DNA from: Dugong dugon
Taxonomy: Eukaryota; Chordata; Mammalia; Sirenia; Dugongidae
Reading direction: 5' to 3'
Assembly (NCBI GenBank): GCA_030035585.1
Contig: CM057481.1
Coordinates: 56,925,128-56,989,127, forward strand
DNA: 64,000 bases
Shown here: in pieces, positions 21,861 to 33,560 of the stretch
How the letters are laid out: every line of letters starts with the position of its first letter
How positions within the stretch are numbered: position 1 is the stretch's first letter
Notes under the pieces: generated by a model
The model's input: only the letters and a program-made list of their open reading frames with translations
What the model was told of the DNA's origin: nothing
Database searches by the model: none
Position numbers and translations under genes: made by a program

Positions 21861-22107
21861 TTCTCTAAGACTGAGTCCAATAAATGTAGATTTATCCTAT
21901 GCTGCTGCTTCCACACCTGGGGCACAAAAAGGGTCTTCAAAGTCTGAAAAAAAAAATTGTCAGGAGACAACAGCCCTATAAAAAATACTTAAAAATGAGA
22001 TGCTGTTAATTCAATAAGGAAAGAAAGCATGGTCTCAGCTAGGTCTCTTCGTACAGCAAAATGAAGAATAAAGCATTACTCAGCCACAATACTCAAAATT
22101 ATACTCA

Positions 22108-22307
22108 AAATCAGTTGCTGTAGAATCGGCTCTGACTCATGGTGACCCCACATGTGTCAGAGTAGAACTGTGCTCCACAAGGTTTTCAGTGGCTGACTTT
22201 TCAGTAGATTGCCAGGCCTTTCTTCTGAGCCAAGTCTGGGTGTACTTTAGCCACCAACTTTTAGGTTAGCAGCTGAGTGTATTAACCATTTTCACCACCC
22301 AGGGACT
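22108..22307 (-). mobile_element. AfroSINE, antisense (first of three)
   Basis: It has 'gaatcggctctgactcatggtgacccc', 'cagtagattgccaggcc' and 'accacccaggga'. Long form, well diverged. Confidence 0.85.
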
Positions 22308-22318
22308 CTACTGCATGA

Positions 22319-22534
22319 ATTTTTTTTTTTTTTTTCCCAGTTGCTGTCAAGTCGATTCTAACTCATGGCGACCCCATGTGTACAAGGTAGAACTGCTCCA
22401 TAGGGTTTTCGAGGCTGTAACCTTTCGGAAGTAGAACACCAGGTCTTTCTTCCAAGTTGCCTCTGGTTGGAGTTGGACCACCAACCTTTCAGGTAGTAGT
22501 CAAATGCTTAACCATCTGCGCCACCCAAGGATAC
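22319..22534 (-). mobile_element. AfroSINE, antisense (second of three)
   Basis: It begins with a T-run then 'cagttgctgtcaagtcgattc', 'ctccatagggttttcgaggc' and 'ctgcgccaccca'. The target-site duplication is 'ctactgcatga' (22308-22318) and 'ctattgcatga' (22535-22545). Confidence 0.88.
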
Positions 22535-22557
22535 CTATTGCATGATATAACAAAATG

Positions 22558-22696
22558 AAAAACCAAACCCATCACAGATGAGTCAATTCCAACTCATAGC
22601 AACCCCATAGAACAGAGAAACATAGGGTTCCCAAAGAGTGGCTGGTGGAGTCGAACTGCCAGCCTCTTGGTTAGCAGCCGATCTCCTAACCGTGCT
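22558..22696 (-). mobile_element. AfroSINE, antisense (third of three)
   Basis: It has 'aaaccaaacccatcacag', 'atagggttcccaaagagtgg' and 'ggttagcagccgatctcc'. Short form with a small internal deletion after 'agaacagaga'. Confidence 0.85.
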
Positions 22697-22799
22697 AAAT
22701 GCCAAAAAAAGTTACTTGCTAATGCAGAGCAATGCCCCTCAACATAGCTTTGTTTCTGCACTTTAAATTCACTGAGACTAGCTTGCTGATGCTTTTCAA

Positions 22800-23010
22800 A
22801 AAGTAGTACTTGGTTGTGATGGAGAGAACACCTGACTGAGAGTCTCTACACAACCTAAGGTTTGCTCTCAGCTTTGTAATTATCATCCCCATTCTGTAAC
22901 GTTTTGTGCAATGAGGATAACAGTACCAACTACATAGGGTTGTGGTGCAGATCAAACAATGTATCATGAGAAAGATCTCATCTTGGGGCTGGCACATAGC
23001 AGGCACTCAG
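22800..23010 (+). mobile_element. MIR SINE, sense
   Basis: 'catccccattctgtaacg', 'ggttgtggtgcagatcaaac' and 'ggctggcacatagcaggcactcag' follow MIR order. Confidence 0.6.
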
Positions 23011-23216
23011 TTAATGGAGTTGCTTCAGCAGGCAGCAAAGATCCCAGCTTGCCCTGCCTAGTTACGACCTTGTGCATGACCTTGACCAAATGACCGTGAA
23101 CAAATCAATTAATTCTTCAGTATTTTTACAGGTCAGATGGAAAGATGTTTTACCTTACAAAGATGTTCTACTTCATTTAATTAGGAGAATTAAATGAAAC
23201 AGTGACTACCTAGGCT

Positions 23217-23400
23217 CATTCATTCATTCACTCAGCAATTATTTATTTGGCTCTCATCTTGTGCCAGACACTGTGCCAGGCATTTCCAGACTGCCGGGTT
23301 CCCTACCCTCACAGAGGTTACAATCTGCTGGGGAAAACAGTGAGAAAAAAGCAATTACAATAAAGTGTCAGTGCTATCATTATTGAGGAAGTGCATTTCT
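23217..23400 (-). mobile_element. L2 LINE 3' end, antisense
   Basis: 'attcattcattcactcagcaattatttatt' then 'gccagacactgtgccaggc' and 'cacagaggttacaatctgctgggg' are the reverse of the L2 3' end. Confidence 0.75.
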
Positions 23401-23895
23401 CTGCACCTAGTAAATTGTCAATAAATTTCACTGAATATTAAATATTAACTTCGTTGAATGTTAAAAATAAAAATTATCATCCTCAGGTTTTGACTTAGAG
23501 ATAGGCAGTTTCCTTTAATATAGTGATCAGATTTTTAACCAACAGTAGCGGCATATTTTGTCTTTTGTTGCAGAAAGATAACATTAATTCAAAGGTGCGA
23601 AAGGCCTCACAGGGCTCAGAGTCTAACCTGAGTATGTTTGCTGCGTCTTTATTAAGAGACATGCTTTCTGTAGAGACTATAATTACGGATACTGAGGCCC
23701 TTTCCTTCCATCTTACCTATCTCTCCATCAATGATGATCAGTGCACATTTATAAGACAGCCTTTTGATTATAAAGCAGTAACCAAGAATAGAAATAGCAT
23801 GCTTTTGCTTCAATTGGAATGAATACAATAGTTTCTCTAACTAGTCTGGGGCCTCCAGCATCCAGACCCACAGTCTCTACCCTCTTGCTTCCCTT

Positions 23896-24098
23896 AAAAA
23901 AAGACTCACTGTGGTCAAGTCGATTCCTACTCATCGTGACCCTACAGGACACAGTATAACTGCCCCGTAGGGTTTCCAAGGCTGTAATCTCTATGGAAGC
24001 AGACTGCCACATCTTTCTTCCGCAGAGCGGCTGGTGACTTCAAACCACCAACCTTTTGGTTAGCAGCTGAGCACTTAACCACTGTGCCACCAGGGTTC
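23896..24098 (-). mobile_element. AfroSINE, antisense
   Basis: It has 'tcaagtcgattcctactcat', 'ccgtagggtttccaaggctg' and 'ccactgtgccaccagggttcc'. Flanked by 'gcttccctta' and 'gtctccctta', a likely target-site duplication. Confidence 0.88.
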
Positions 24099-24292
24099 CT
24101 TCTGTCTCCCTTACTGACCTCTAAGTCTTTACTTGTTCTGTTCCTTTTGGTCGAACAGGCCAGCCTTCAGCCTTCCCCACTAGCTGACTTCCTCCTCAGT
24201 CTTCAAAGCCGAACATCAATGTCACCCTCTCTGTAACACCTTCCCAAATCTTCTCTGGTCAGAATGAATTGCTTCTTGCTTTATAATCACAT

Positions 24293-24495
24293 GTCTCTGG
24301 GTGGTGCAAACAGTCGACTAGCTCAGCTGCTAATGAAAGGCTGGAGGTTCGAGTCTAACCAGAGGTACCTCAGGAGATTGGTTTGGCAACAACTTCTGAA
24401 AAATCAGCCATTAAAAACCCTACAGAGCACAGCTGGACTCTGCCATATGCAGGGTCACCACGAAGTGGGACTGGCACTGACGGCTACTAGTTTTA
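24293..24495 (+). mobile_element. AfroSINE, sense, diverged subfamily
   Basis: It has 'gggtggtgcaaacagt', B-box 'ggttcgagtctaacc' and 'cttctgaaaaatcagccatt'. A possible duplication 'tttata(a/g)atca' flanks it. Confidence 0.8.
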
Positions 24496-24644
24496 TGATC
24501 AAATAGCACCACGTGCTGTTACAGTATGCATCACGGGGTGCTTTAAATCCTGGAGTTAGAGATGAATGAGGAGGGAGATTACAAAATTACCAGAGGTAAC
24601 ACTAAGAAAGTTTTGCAACTCTCAGAAGTGGACAGAGTTGTCCA

Positions 24645-24740
24645 AAGCTGTGCTGTCTAAAATGGTAGCTACTGGACACATGTAACTAAGTTTTAATTTC
24701 AATAAATTAAAATTTGGTTCATTTTCTTCTTTTTTAAAGG
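24645..24740. mobile_element. hAT-Charlie-type fragment
   Basis: 'gctgtgctgtctaaaatggtagc' followed by AT-rich 'ttaatttcaataaattaaaattt' resembles the family at 336-1298 and 47226-47418. Short and diverged. Confidence 0.45.
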
Positions 24741-27237
24741 AAAGAGTTTTGTGGCATGCATTTCGTTGGATAGGAGAGAGATTCCAGAGATGGTCAGCCA
24801 ATTAACCCACATCAGGAATAACAAAGACTCTCAACTTGCATGCTAGTGTGTCTGTCAGTGGATAGGCAGTGCCTGGTGAAGGACTGAGAAAGATTCAGAA
24901 ATCACATCTAGGCTCCATGGGAACAATCACTGTGACTCATTAGCTAGGCCTGTGATAATACAGGTTGATGGCATGCAAGCCACAAATTTGCTCTTTCTTC
25001 TAAACAATCCCGGGAGCAGCTGTCAAAAATGTTGCCCTATAAACGTTCACCCAGTGACCTAGTTTTTCGAGTACATGTCCAGTACATGGCATCTTGCATT
25101 TTCCTCAGTTAAAGAGATGTAAGAAGCTACAAACACAGCTCAGATGAATAAGGCCTCATCTGGGAAGCTTCCAAATACCATGTTCCCATGTCTTACATCT
25201 TCTGATTTTATTTCAGAGAAGAGAGGTTATTTATTTTGCTATGTCACATACTTTTGAATTCTGAGCTCTATTAAGGGCTGATCTCTAGTTACAATTTCTT
25301 TCTACGACAATGGCATTCAAACTTTCTTGTCCACAGCACACTGAGGAGGTAAAACGTGCAATTCCTACCTGTTTCCACTTCCCAGTGGAAAAATACTTAA
25401 ATAAATACTTGGAAAGAAACATTTATGAATCACTAATTATTTTGATAAAATAAGATTAGCCTATTACATGTTTAGCCTATTAATCTATTAGCCTATTTAC
25501 ATAAGAAGATGCACTATAGATATCAAAATAAACCAAAAATATTACTTACCTTGTGAATATGTTGCACAGGTTCACAGAAGTATACAATGTCACTATACAA
25601 GTATTAGCATATAAGCAAATTTTAGCATAAATATATCTTTTTAGCAATAAGGATATAGATGAATCATTTCTGAACCACAATGCAGGAATGGCATTAGTCT
25701 TCAGCTAATTCAAAGTAAGCAAATATGCTTCATTACACACTACAGGGTTAAACCAAACAGCCCACAGCAAATTTAATTGATAATGAAGAAACTAAACCAA
25801 CACTAATTTATAATTAAAAAGCAAGGACCACAGCAATTGAAAATCACTAACAACTCAAGACAACAGTCATGATACACAATAACAAATTATCCTTCCCAAA
25901 TTGGACGAATTCCAATTATTTGCATGCAGGCACTTTACAATGTTTCAGAGAGCTAGCAGACAGATTTCTTAGTGGAATACTGCATTAAGAAGCCTCAGTA
26001 AACCTTAGTTACATGCTGTTTTCAGTAGAATTGGTAACTCAGTTGGTGTATTGATAAGTAACTTTTATTCATATACAAAATGAATGCACATGGAATTTTA
26101 AATCACTGACCCAAAAGAAAAACAACAACAAAAACTGCTTGAGTTTCAAGATCAATTTATAATCCACTAGTGAGCTGCACACTAGATTTCGAGAATTTTA
26201 ATAAATTATTAAATTAAGGTTTTAAATAGGCATCACTATGCAGCCTGATGTTTCCCCTCCGTTTTATTACATTTAGAGATTACTATTTCTCCCAAACCTT
26301 GATCTAAAGGAAAAATGATTGATTTTTAGCTAAGATTTAAACAGACCTCCGATAAGTCCACAGACTTCATTTTATAAAAGCTCCCAGGTTACCAGAGCCC
26401 CAGCGAGCCCTTAGCTGCAGAAAGGAGGCTCAGAGACCCAGCATTTTAGCAAGTTGGGTATAATTCAGGATAGGACTGACCTGTGGGCATAATTTTAAAG
26501 CAGGCCAAAACAGATGTGCATAAAATGTCCTCTTCTGTTCCTACTGCCGTCATAAAGGAATTGGGTAAATATATAAGGAATCATATAATTTTGGAGCTAG
26601 AAGATAAACTTGTTTGAGGTTACCCACTGACAGCCTACAGGTAGGATATAGCCCTTAGTCAAGTTTTGATTTACCCACCTGACATTTAAAAAAACAACAA
26701 AATGACACATAAAATTCTAGCTTTCTAGGCTGCCTTGAAATATCGGATGATCTGGCCACATTGAACTGAGGCTATATTGCGCCCTCGAGATATGCATATG
26801 TTCTTTGCCGCAATCTTCAGCATTCCCTAATGTCTAGCCCCAGGCTGGCTCAATCATTTTTGCTACCTGCCTGGTCCATGAAGGCATTTGCTTTGTCCAC
26901 CCAAGACATCATCTATAGATCTTCAAAGTTTTAGCCGAAGAGTTTTTAAACATGTAAAGGTAATTTTATACTGAATCTTGCTCTATCAAATGGATACAAC
27001 TAATGAATGAGCTCCTTGGGCAGTTTAAATTCTTCATTACTTGGTAGAAAATACTTTACTGTTCATGGAACACATGGATCACCTCCTCAGAGCTACTATG
27101 CTCAATATAAAAATCATTGATCCTTCCAATCTTCTCATCTGAAGCCTTGCAATTTGACAACTTAAGTGAGATCCTGAAAATCAAGTCGGCTGACTCCTGC
27201 CCAGGTGTTCTGTCTTTTTCTCTTTTCTTTCTTTTCT
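24741..27237. other. Unique AT-rich non-coding sequence
   Basis: No gene, RNA gene or confident repeat seen. A short A-rich ACA run lies near 26118-26133. Confidence 0.4.
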
Positions 27238-27605
27238 TTTATTGTTGTAGTTTAAGTGAAAGGTTACAATTCAAGTTAGTCTCTCATACAAAAATTTATA
27301 CATACATTGTTATGTAACCCTAATTGCTCTCCCTATGCTGTGACAGCACGCTCCTCCTTTCTACTTCTGATTTCCCGTGTCCATTCAGCCAGCTCCTGAC
27401 CCTCTCTGCCTTCTCATCTCACCTCCGGACAGAAACTGCCCGTTTAGTTTCATGTATCTACTTCACGAGTATCATTTTATGTCTCATAGTCCAGTCTAAT
27501 CTTTATCTGAAGAGTTGGCCTCCGGAATGGTTTTAGTTCCGGGTTGACAGTCCGGGGGCCATAATTTCTGGGGTTCCTCCAGTCTCAGTCAGACCAAAAA
27601 GACGC
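27238..27605 (-). mobile_element. 5'-truncated L1 3' UTR, antisense
   Basis: It has 'ttattgttgtagtttaagtgaaagg', 'cctctctgccttctcatctcacc' and 'ggttcctccagtctcagtcagacc', the reverse of the afrotherian L1 3' UTR. It differs from the copy at 14317 and may be another subfamily. Confidence 0.75.
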
Positions 27606-27702
27606 TTTAAGTGGTGCTTTTCCACTGGTATTTGCATTTTAAAGGTTACAAAGTACTTTCCTGGCTAAAGCCCAGTTGATCAACAAATACATACATTGAA
27701 TT

Positions 27703-27924
27703 AAAAAAAAACAAAAACAAAAACACAACTTGTTGCCATTGAGTTGATTCTTATTCATGGCAACTCCATTTGTTTCAAAGCAGAACTGCTCCATAGGGTT
27801 TTCTCGGCTGTAGTCTTTATGGAAGCAATCACCAGGCCTCTCTTCTGCAGTGCTCCTGGATAGGTTCAAACCACTAACCTTTAGGTTAGCGGTCAAGCAC
27901 ATACCACGGGTACCACCCAGGGAC
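27703..27924 (-). mobile_element. AfroSINE, antisense
   Basis: It has an A-rich left end, 'gttgccattgagttgattc', 'ctccatagggttttctcggctg' and 'ggtaccacccaggga'. The target-site duplication is 'tacattgaatt' (27692-27702) and 'tatactgaatt' (27933-27943). Confidence 0.88.
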
Positions 27925-27942
27925 CATCTATATATACTGAAT

Positions 27943-28124
27943 TTTATTGTTGTTGTTTTTAAGTGCTGTCAAGTTGATTTTGACTCATAGTGACCCCATG
28001 TGACAGAGTAGAACTTTCCCATAGGATTTTCTAGGCTGTAATCTTTACGGGAGTAGATTGCCAGGTCTTTCTCGCTTGGAGCTCTTGGGTGGGTTTGAAC
28101 TGCTATCTTTTTGGTTATTGAGTA
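27943..28124 (-). mobile_element. AfroSINE, antisense, 5'-truncated
   Basis: It starts 'attgttgttgtttttaagtgctgtcaag' and ends within the tRNA-derived part 'ttggttattgag'. It is directly right of the previous copy, in the same orientation. Confidence 0.85.
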
Positions 28125-29299
28125 GGAAGTATGACCTGTTGGCCTGCTGACTTTCATCCAGGATATGCTATTAATTTCAAGAGCTCTGAAGTGCCTGCCC
28201 ACCCCATCCTCCCCACCCCCCAGGTTGTGTGTTAGTTCATCTAAACATGGGAACATTCTAGATTCACTTCAGAGCATATGACCCCATCAGTCCATTCTCC
28301 ATGCACATGATTGGGAAATCAAGAAAATTCTTTGGATGTATACAAATTCAGTTAGCTTGGATTTATTCCGGGGTAAAATGGAAGCATGCCTAGAAGAGAT
28401 GATCTAGTGAAGATGCTGTAAAGGTCGATAGAGGTAACTGCATCAGTTAGAACAATGGTCATGGCTGAGAACTTGGGGTTCTGCGGCAGGAGACCTCCCT
28501 CCCTTCCAGAGTCAGGGTGAGGTTTGACTTCACTCGTTCCTTGGATGGAGAAAAAATCCGCTAAATGACTTAGCAGACTGCTCAGCATTTCTATCTATCT
28601 TCTGAGAAAAAATCGCTGTGATAATATCATTTCTCTTTTCTTTCTCCGAACCTTTATTACATGAAGTTGGTGAAGGAGGAAGAAATAAGTGGGCCAAGAG
28701 GGTTCCCTAAGTGCTCTGAGGACGTTATCTTTTTGGAATTAAGTTAGTTTATACAAATAGTTAGCAAAATAATTCATCTTCTCTTTACCCCAATGAAAGA
28801 AAAAAAAGTCACTTGTCTGGTGTGTTATTTTCTCTCTATTGGAAAGATGAAGTAGAATTTTTCCTTTATATAAAAAGATTTGGAAAGTAAAAGGCCTTCT
28901 CCTCTTTGCTAAGTGAAGCTTCCCTTTCAGTCTATCAAGACGTGGCCTGTAGTATTTTCTAGGCCTCTAGGAAAAAGCTCATACTGTGACTGAAAATCTT
29001 AGGGATTGAATCTTTGCCTACATTTGTAACTACATTCCCTGGATTATTTTGATTAATAGAGTAGCTTCCAAATACAGAATAGAGTCAAATATCTAAGCAA
29101 AAATATTGCACAGGTACACATATACATATGTTATACTGACAATGTTTATATCACTCTTCATTTGAGATATCCCCAGATTATGCATGTACTCTCACACACA
29201 CACACACACACTCACAGATACATATACATCCATATATGCACACACAAGCATTCACACACAAATAATATCAAATAAGGGAGGGTTGAAGATTCCACCAAA
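28125..29299. other. Non-coding sequence with a (CA)n tract
   Basis: A short CA repeat lies at about 29193-29210 with further CA-rich text to 29262. No gene recognised. Confidence 0.4.
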
Positions 29300-29350
29300 A
29301 CATTCATTCCTTCTTTCCTTAATAATTAACAAGTGTTTTTTGAGCACCTA

Positions 29351-29980
29351 AACCCTTTGCTAGAAAACCAAAGATACAAGGAAAATATTAGCCCAAAGGA
29401 CAAAAAGACCACATGAACCACAGCCTCTACCACCCTTAGCCCAGCAGAACTAAATGGTGCCTAGCTATCACCACCGACCACTCTGACAGAGATCACAACC
29501 GGGAGTTCCAGACAGAGCAGGAGAAAAATGTAAAACAAAGTTCAAATTCAAAAAAAAAAAGACCAGACTACTGGTCTGACAGAGACTAGAGGAACCCCCA
29601 AGACTATGGCTCCTGAACACCCTGCTAACTCAAAACTGAAGCCACGTCCGAAGCCCACTTTTCAGACGAAGATTAGACAGGCCTATAAAACAAAGAATAA
29701 CACTACATGAGGAATGTGCTTCTCAGTTCAATCAAATATATGAGACCAAATAGACAACTCCTGCCCAAAAGCAAGAGGAGAAGGCAGGAAGGGACAGGAA
29801 ACCAGATGAATGGACACAGGGAACCCAGGATGGAAAGGAGGAGAGCGCTGTCACATTGCGGGATTGCAACTGATGTCACAAAACAATTTGTGTAGAAATT
29901 ATTGAATAAGAAACAAATTTGCACTATAAACTTTCACCTAAAGCACAATAAAATTTTTTTAAAAAAGAAAAAATAATAAT
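29351..29980 (+). mobile_element. 5'-truncated L1 3' UTR, sense
   Basis: It has 'accacatgaaccacagcctc', 'ctggtctgacagagactagagg' and 'aatttgcactataaactttc', then an A-rich tail, in the same order as 12015-12784. A short 'taaacc' occurs on both sides (29349-29354 and 29980-29985), consistent with insertion at the edge of the adjoining SINE. Confidence 0.85.
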
Positions 29981-30166
29981 AAACCATTGCCATCAAGTTG
30001 ATTCTGACTCATAGCAACCCTACAGGACAGAGTAGAACCACCCTATAGGGTTTCCAAAGCTGTAATCTTTACAGGAGCAGATCGCCAGGTCTTCCTCCCT
30101 TGGAGCGGCTAGTGAATTTGAACTGCCAAACTTTTGGTTAGCAGCCACACGCTTAACCACTGCACT
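29981..30166 (-). mobile_element. AfroSINE, antisense, older than the adjacent L1
   Basis: It has 'accattgccatcaagttgattc', 'gggtttccaaagctgtaatc' and 'cttaaccactgca'. The duplication 'agcaccta' (29343-29350 and 30167-30174) encloses both this SINE and the L1. Confidence 0.88.
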
Positions 30167-30619
30167 AGCACCTACTGTATGTCAAGTACCATACCAGAGG
30201 TAAAAAAATGAATAGCACAGGATCCCACAGGTATCTTGGCCCACACTTTTCAACTTAAGTGATATTAATAGGTACTGTAAATGTTGCCCAAATAAAAAAA
30301 TGTTTGAAAATTTTAGTTAAACAAAATCAGGCTTCTTGCCTGCAGATTTTTCCAGATCTCTCATGGACTTACATGCATTGCAAATCTCCAAGAGAACATA
30401 CAATGCAGAGCTTCCCCAATACTGTTCTCCAAGGAGCATCTTAGGGGCCAGTGTATTGTTAACTAGAATTTGGGAAATGCTGAACTAGACAGTTTATTGG
30501 ATTAAGGCCCTTAGAAGAGAATTGGTCTCATGATATTCTCCTACTGAGTATACTCTTCTCCTTTTTCTTAAACTGGAAACACTGTTGGATATAGTTCTAA
30601 TTTTACCATTAAAACTCTC

Positions 30620-31595
30620 TATGGTTAATATTTTAACCTTTTTATTAAAAAGCAATGTAGGCTCATATTAAAAATAGATCCAAATACAGAATGATAAAAG
30701 TAAAAAATCAAAGTCACCCCAACCCTCTTACCAGATTTAACTACCACTGTATAAAATATGATTATATCCTCTCTGGCATTTTTCATGCATGTGAAAATAA
30801 TATTTTTTTCTTCAAAATTGTTTTGAAGCAGAGTATTCCAATAAGTATTTTCTTTGTTCAGCAATGTGCCATGGGTGTTTTTCCACACCAGTACATATAA
30901 ACATATCTTGTTCTTTGCAACAGATACAGGCACTTCCCTGGGTTACAGACAGTTCGTACTGTACTTGCCCTTTAATATGATGTAAATTTGCCCACACTTT
31001 GAAACAATTGAACCAACCCCTGTTCGCAAGAAATTCTTCCTCACAATCATCTTCATTGAAAATCAGGGCTTGGAACTGGTTCATTCTGGAATGCCAACCC
31101 TTGCTGAGAATTTGTACTTCTAACAAGTTCCCTGCTGAGAATTTGCATTTCCACCCCAGATATACTAATCAGAATCTACAGTTTAACGAGATCCTCAGGT
31201 GATTCTTATGTATAACTTCCTGGGACTTGTTAGTTTCTGTTCCAACTTACCTACAAATTCAACTTAAAGATTTAAAGACACATGAATGGATCTTGTTCCC
31301 AACCCGGGGAGTGCCTGTACATCAGATCCCATTGTGAGGATGTACAATGACTTACTTTACCAATCCTCTCTTAATGGAAATGCACATTCTCTCCAATTTT
31401 TTGCCATTAAAACAGTGTTGCAATGACTGTACTTTAGCTTTCAACTTTTTGTACTTGCCCAATTATTCCCTTAGGATAAACATCTAGATGGAATTGTTGT
31501 GTCAAAGATTTGAACATTTTACATTTTGGGAGACATTGCCAAATTGCTTTCAAAAAATGGTATACCAATTTATACACCCCCACTTGGAGATTTTT
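30620..31595 (-). mobile_element. Old L1M 3' region, antisense, with a hAT insert
   Basis: 'ccaaatacagaatgataaaag' near 30680 and 'ccaattttttgccattaaaacagtgttgcaatg' and 'gacattgccaaattgctttc' (31398-31550) are reversed L1M 3' UTR text. A separate piece at about 31040-31245 ('ctaatcagaatctacagtttaacgagatcc', 'caggtgattcttatg') looks like a hAT-Charlie-type element lying between the two halves. Confidence 0.6.
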
Positions 31596-33129
31596 TACAG
31601 AGTTCAAAATTGAAAGAGTTTAAAAAAGAAAGTTTAAATTGTCATTTTTAATGAGATTTAGGAAAGCAACAATTGAAGGCTAATGTTCATTTGTGCCACT
31701 TCTGAATATTTTCATTAACAGTGAGGTATAACATCTATTTTCCAGTTCTTAACTACTAATTTATGCTATATACTTGAGCTCACATAAGTAACAGTCTATA
31801 TAGCATTATAGTAATTCTCTTATAAGCTCATACGATCAACAGGAAATATTATTTAGTTGCATCTCTACTTGGCTTTCAAATTTTAGAGTCTTAACAAATG
31901 CCCATAGCTGCACTCTGGCTCGGAGACTAGGTCAATATCATCCGATGACCAATGGATTATCACTAGCACCAGTTTACATGCAAATAACAACCTGTCTGCT
32001 CTAATCCTGAGGCCAATTCACTACACTTAGTAACCTAGCACTGGTATGCATTCTTAAAAAGCCAATATGCAATCACTGTTTTTCCCACTATTTCTTCCAT
32101 ATTACATAAACAGCTCTTCGTTGTAATGTACCATGGTATTCAAATGTATATTCCTTAAGCAGCTTTCAGTAAAGTACTACTGAACAGTAAAATAAAAATA
32201 AGTGTAAGACACACAAGAATGTTTTTTAATATTTTAACAAAAAAAATCACACTTTAAAATGAATGGTGATATTCCGTGTGTAATAAGTAAGTCATAAATG
32301 AATACTGCTAACATGCATAGTTTGCTTAACATAGCTTTAAATCAGGCCAAGTATAAATTACATAGAAAACTCTATTCAGAGTAATCTTTTTATATATCAT
32401 TTCCATATACTCCTGTCAATAACACAGCAGTGACTCAAGAATAAATGATTCATTAGGCACTTATAACTCCTTGTAATTTATCTATATAATTTTAAATTGC
32501 TAAAGAATCCTAAGGATCGCCTCTCTCTAAAGTATTTTGAGATGATCCATATTTTATTAAGTTTTCAAGGACACCACCACCTCCCCCCACAGACACTCAA
32601 AATTAAGTAACCATTAAAAGTGGTGTTGTAATTCATATATCTATAGTGGGGGGAGGGTGAGACTAATCCTAAATTAGAAAGTTACATTTACCAAACAAGT
32701 CGTCCTTTCTTACCTGTTACACAAAAGTGATGAATACAAAGTATTGAAGCTGTCTATTTTAATTCTCTGAAACAGTGGAACACCACTCTTGACTTTTCAT
32801 TTTTTAGTCTTTTTTAAATTAAGTGTCGTCCCCCTAGCTCTACTATTAAAAAAAAAAAAAAAAAGGATGCACAAGTATTCTTCAGGTTGTTATGATAATT
32901 TCTACACCATTCCCAAAATAAAAACGTGACCTCGCCAAACATTAAATTACAAATCTGTTAATCTATAGCACATTTTACTCATTTGTGTGATTTTAAAATC
33001 CACTTTCATTCAGTTGACTGTTTTAGTCTCCTTTAACTACTGAGTATCTGGAAATAAATGGTGTGTTCCTAATACTATAAATATGAAAAATAGAGGGTAC
33101 TTAGGGACTGCAGGGAAATACATTAAAAT
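31596..33129. other. Repeat-poor AT-rich sequence
   Basis: No repeat or gene recognised over 1.5 kb, which is unusual for this window. An A-run lies at 32847-32864. Confidence 0.45.
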
Positions 33130-33560
33130 CAGTCCGTTTTCTCGTTAGCATATTCTCATTCTGTTTGTGTACAAACCCACTGCACTGGGAAGACAGATCA
33201 CGAACTCACAGCCCCGCAAAAACATGCTCCCGATTTTGTGTTCTGACAGTGGAAATTGGCCCAAATCTCTAACCATTTCCCTTAAGGCCCCTGGCTGGCG
33301 GTGCCATCCAGGTGCGGCACAGTCTGAACGAGGGGGAGCATCGAGTCAAATTCCGCTCCTCTGTCAGTGTAGTGGATTATTTCTTGAGAGACTGAAATTG
33401 GCTGCTTGCAATCGAAGCGCCATCCATCTTTCTCGCACAGGGGCCGGCAAGTGGGGGGCCAGCCGTTCCTAAGTAGGTGAGGACGCAGCTGTGAAGCCTT
33501 CACTCTCCCTCCATTCAGGGCTCTGAGTGAAAGATTTGTCATTTTTCACATTTCCCAGAT
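33130..33560. promoter_or_regulatory. Candidate conserved non-coding element
   Basis: Repeat-free, GC richer than its flanks, with retained CpGs ('gggagcatcgagtcaaattccgc', 'gcaatcgaagcgccatcc', 'gcacaggggccggcaag'). Open frames exist on both strands but none has splice support or a known domain. It lies about 3.6 kb downstream of the TAFA1 exon in its transcription direction. Function is inferred. Confidence 0.35.

Larger units (their letters stand above)
29300..30230 (-). mobile_element. L2 LINE 3' end carrying nested insertions
   Basis: 'attaacaagtgttttttgagcaccta' on the left and 'agcacctactgtatgtcaagtaccat' on the right join into one reversed L2 3' end once the L1 and SINE between them are removed. 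Confidence 0.7.

Noticed and set aside
26755..26805. Octamer-like palindrome 'atatgcatat' as a regulatory site
   Set aside because: A short AT-rich palindrome in AT-rich DNA with no other supporting sites.
33282..33542. Overlapping 86- and 101-codon frames as a hidden exon
   Set aside because: No matching donor and acceptor pair or known protein similarity could be seen; kept only as a non-coding candidate.
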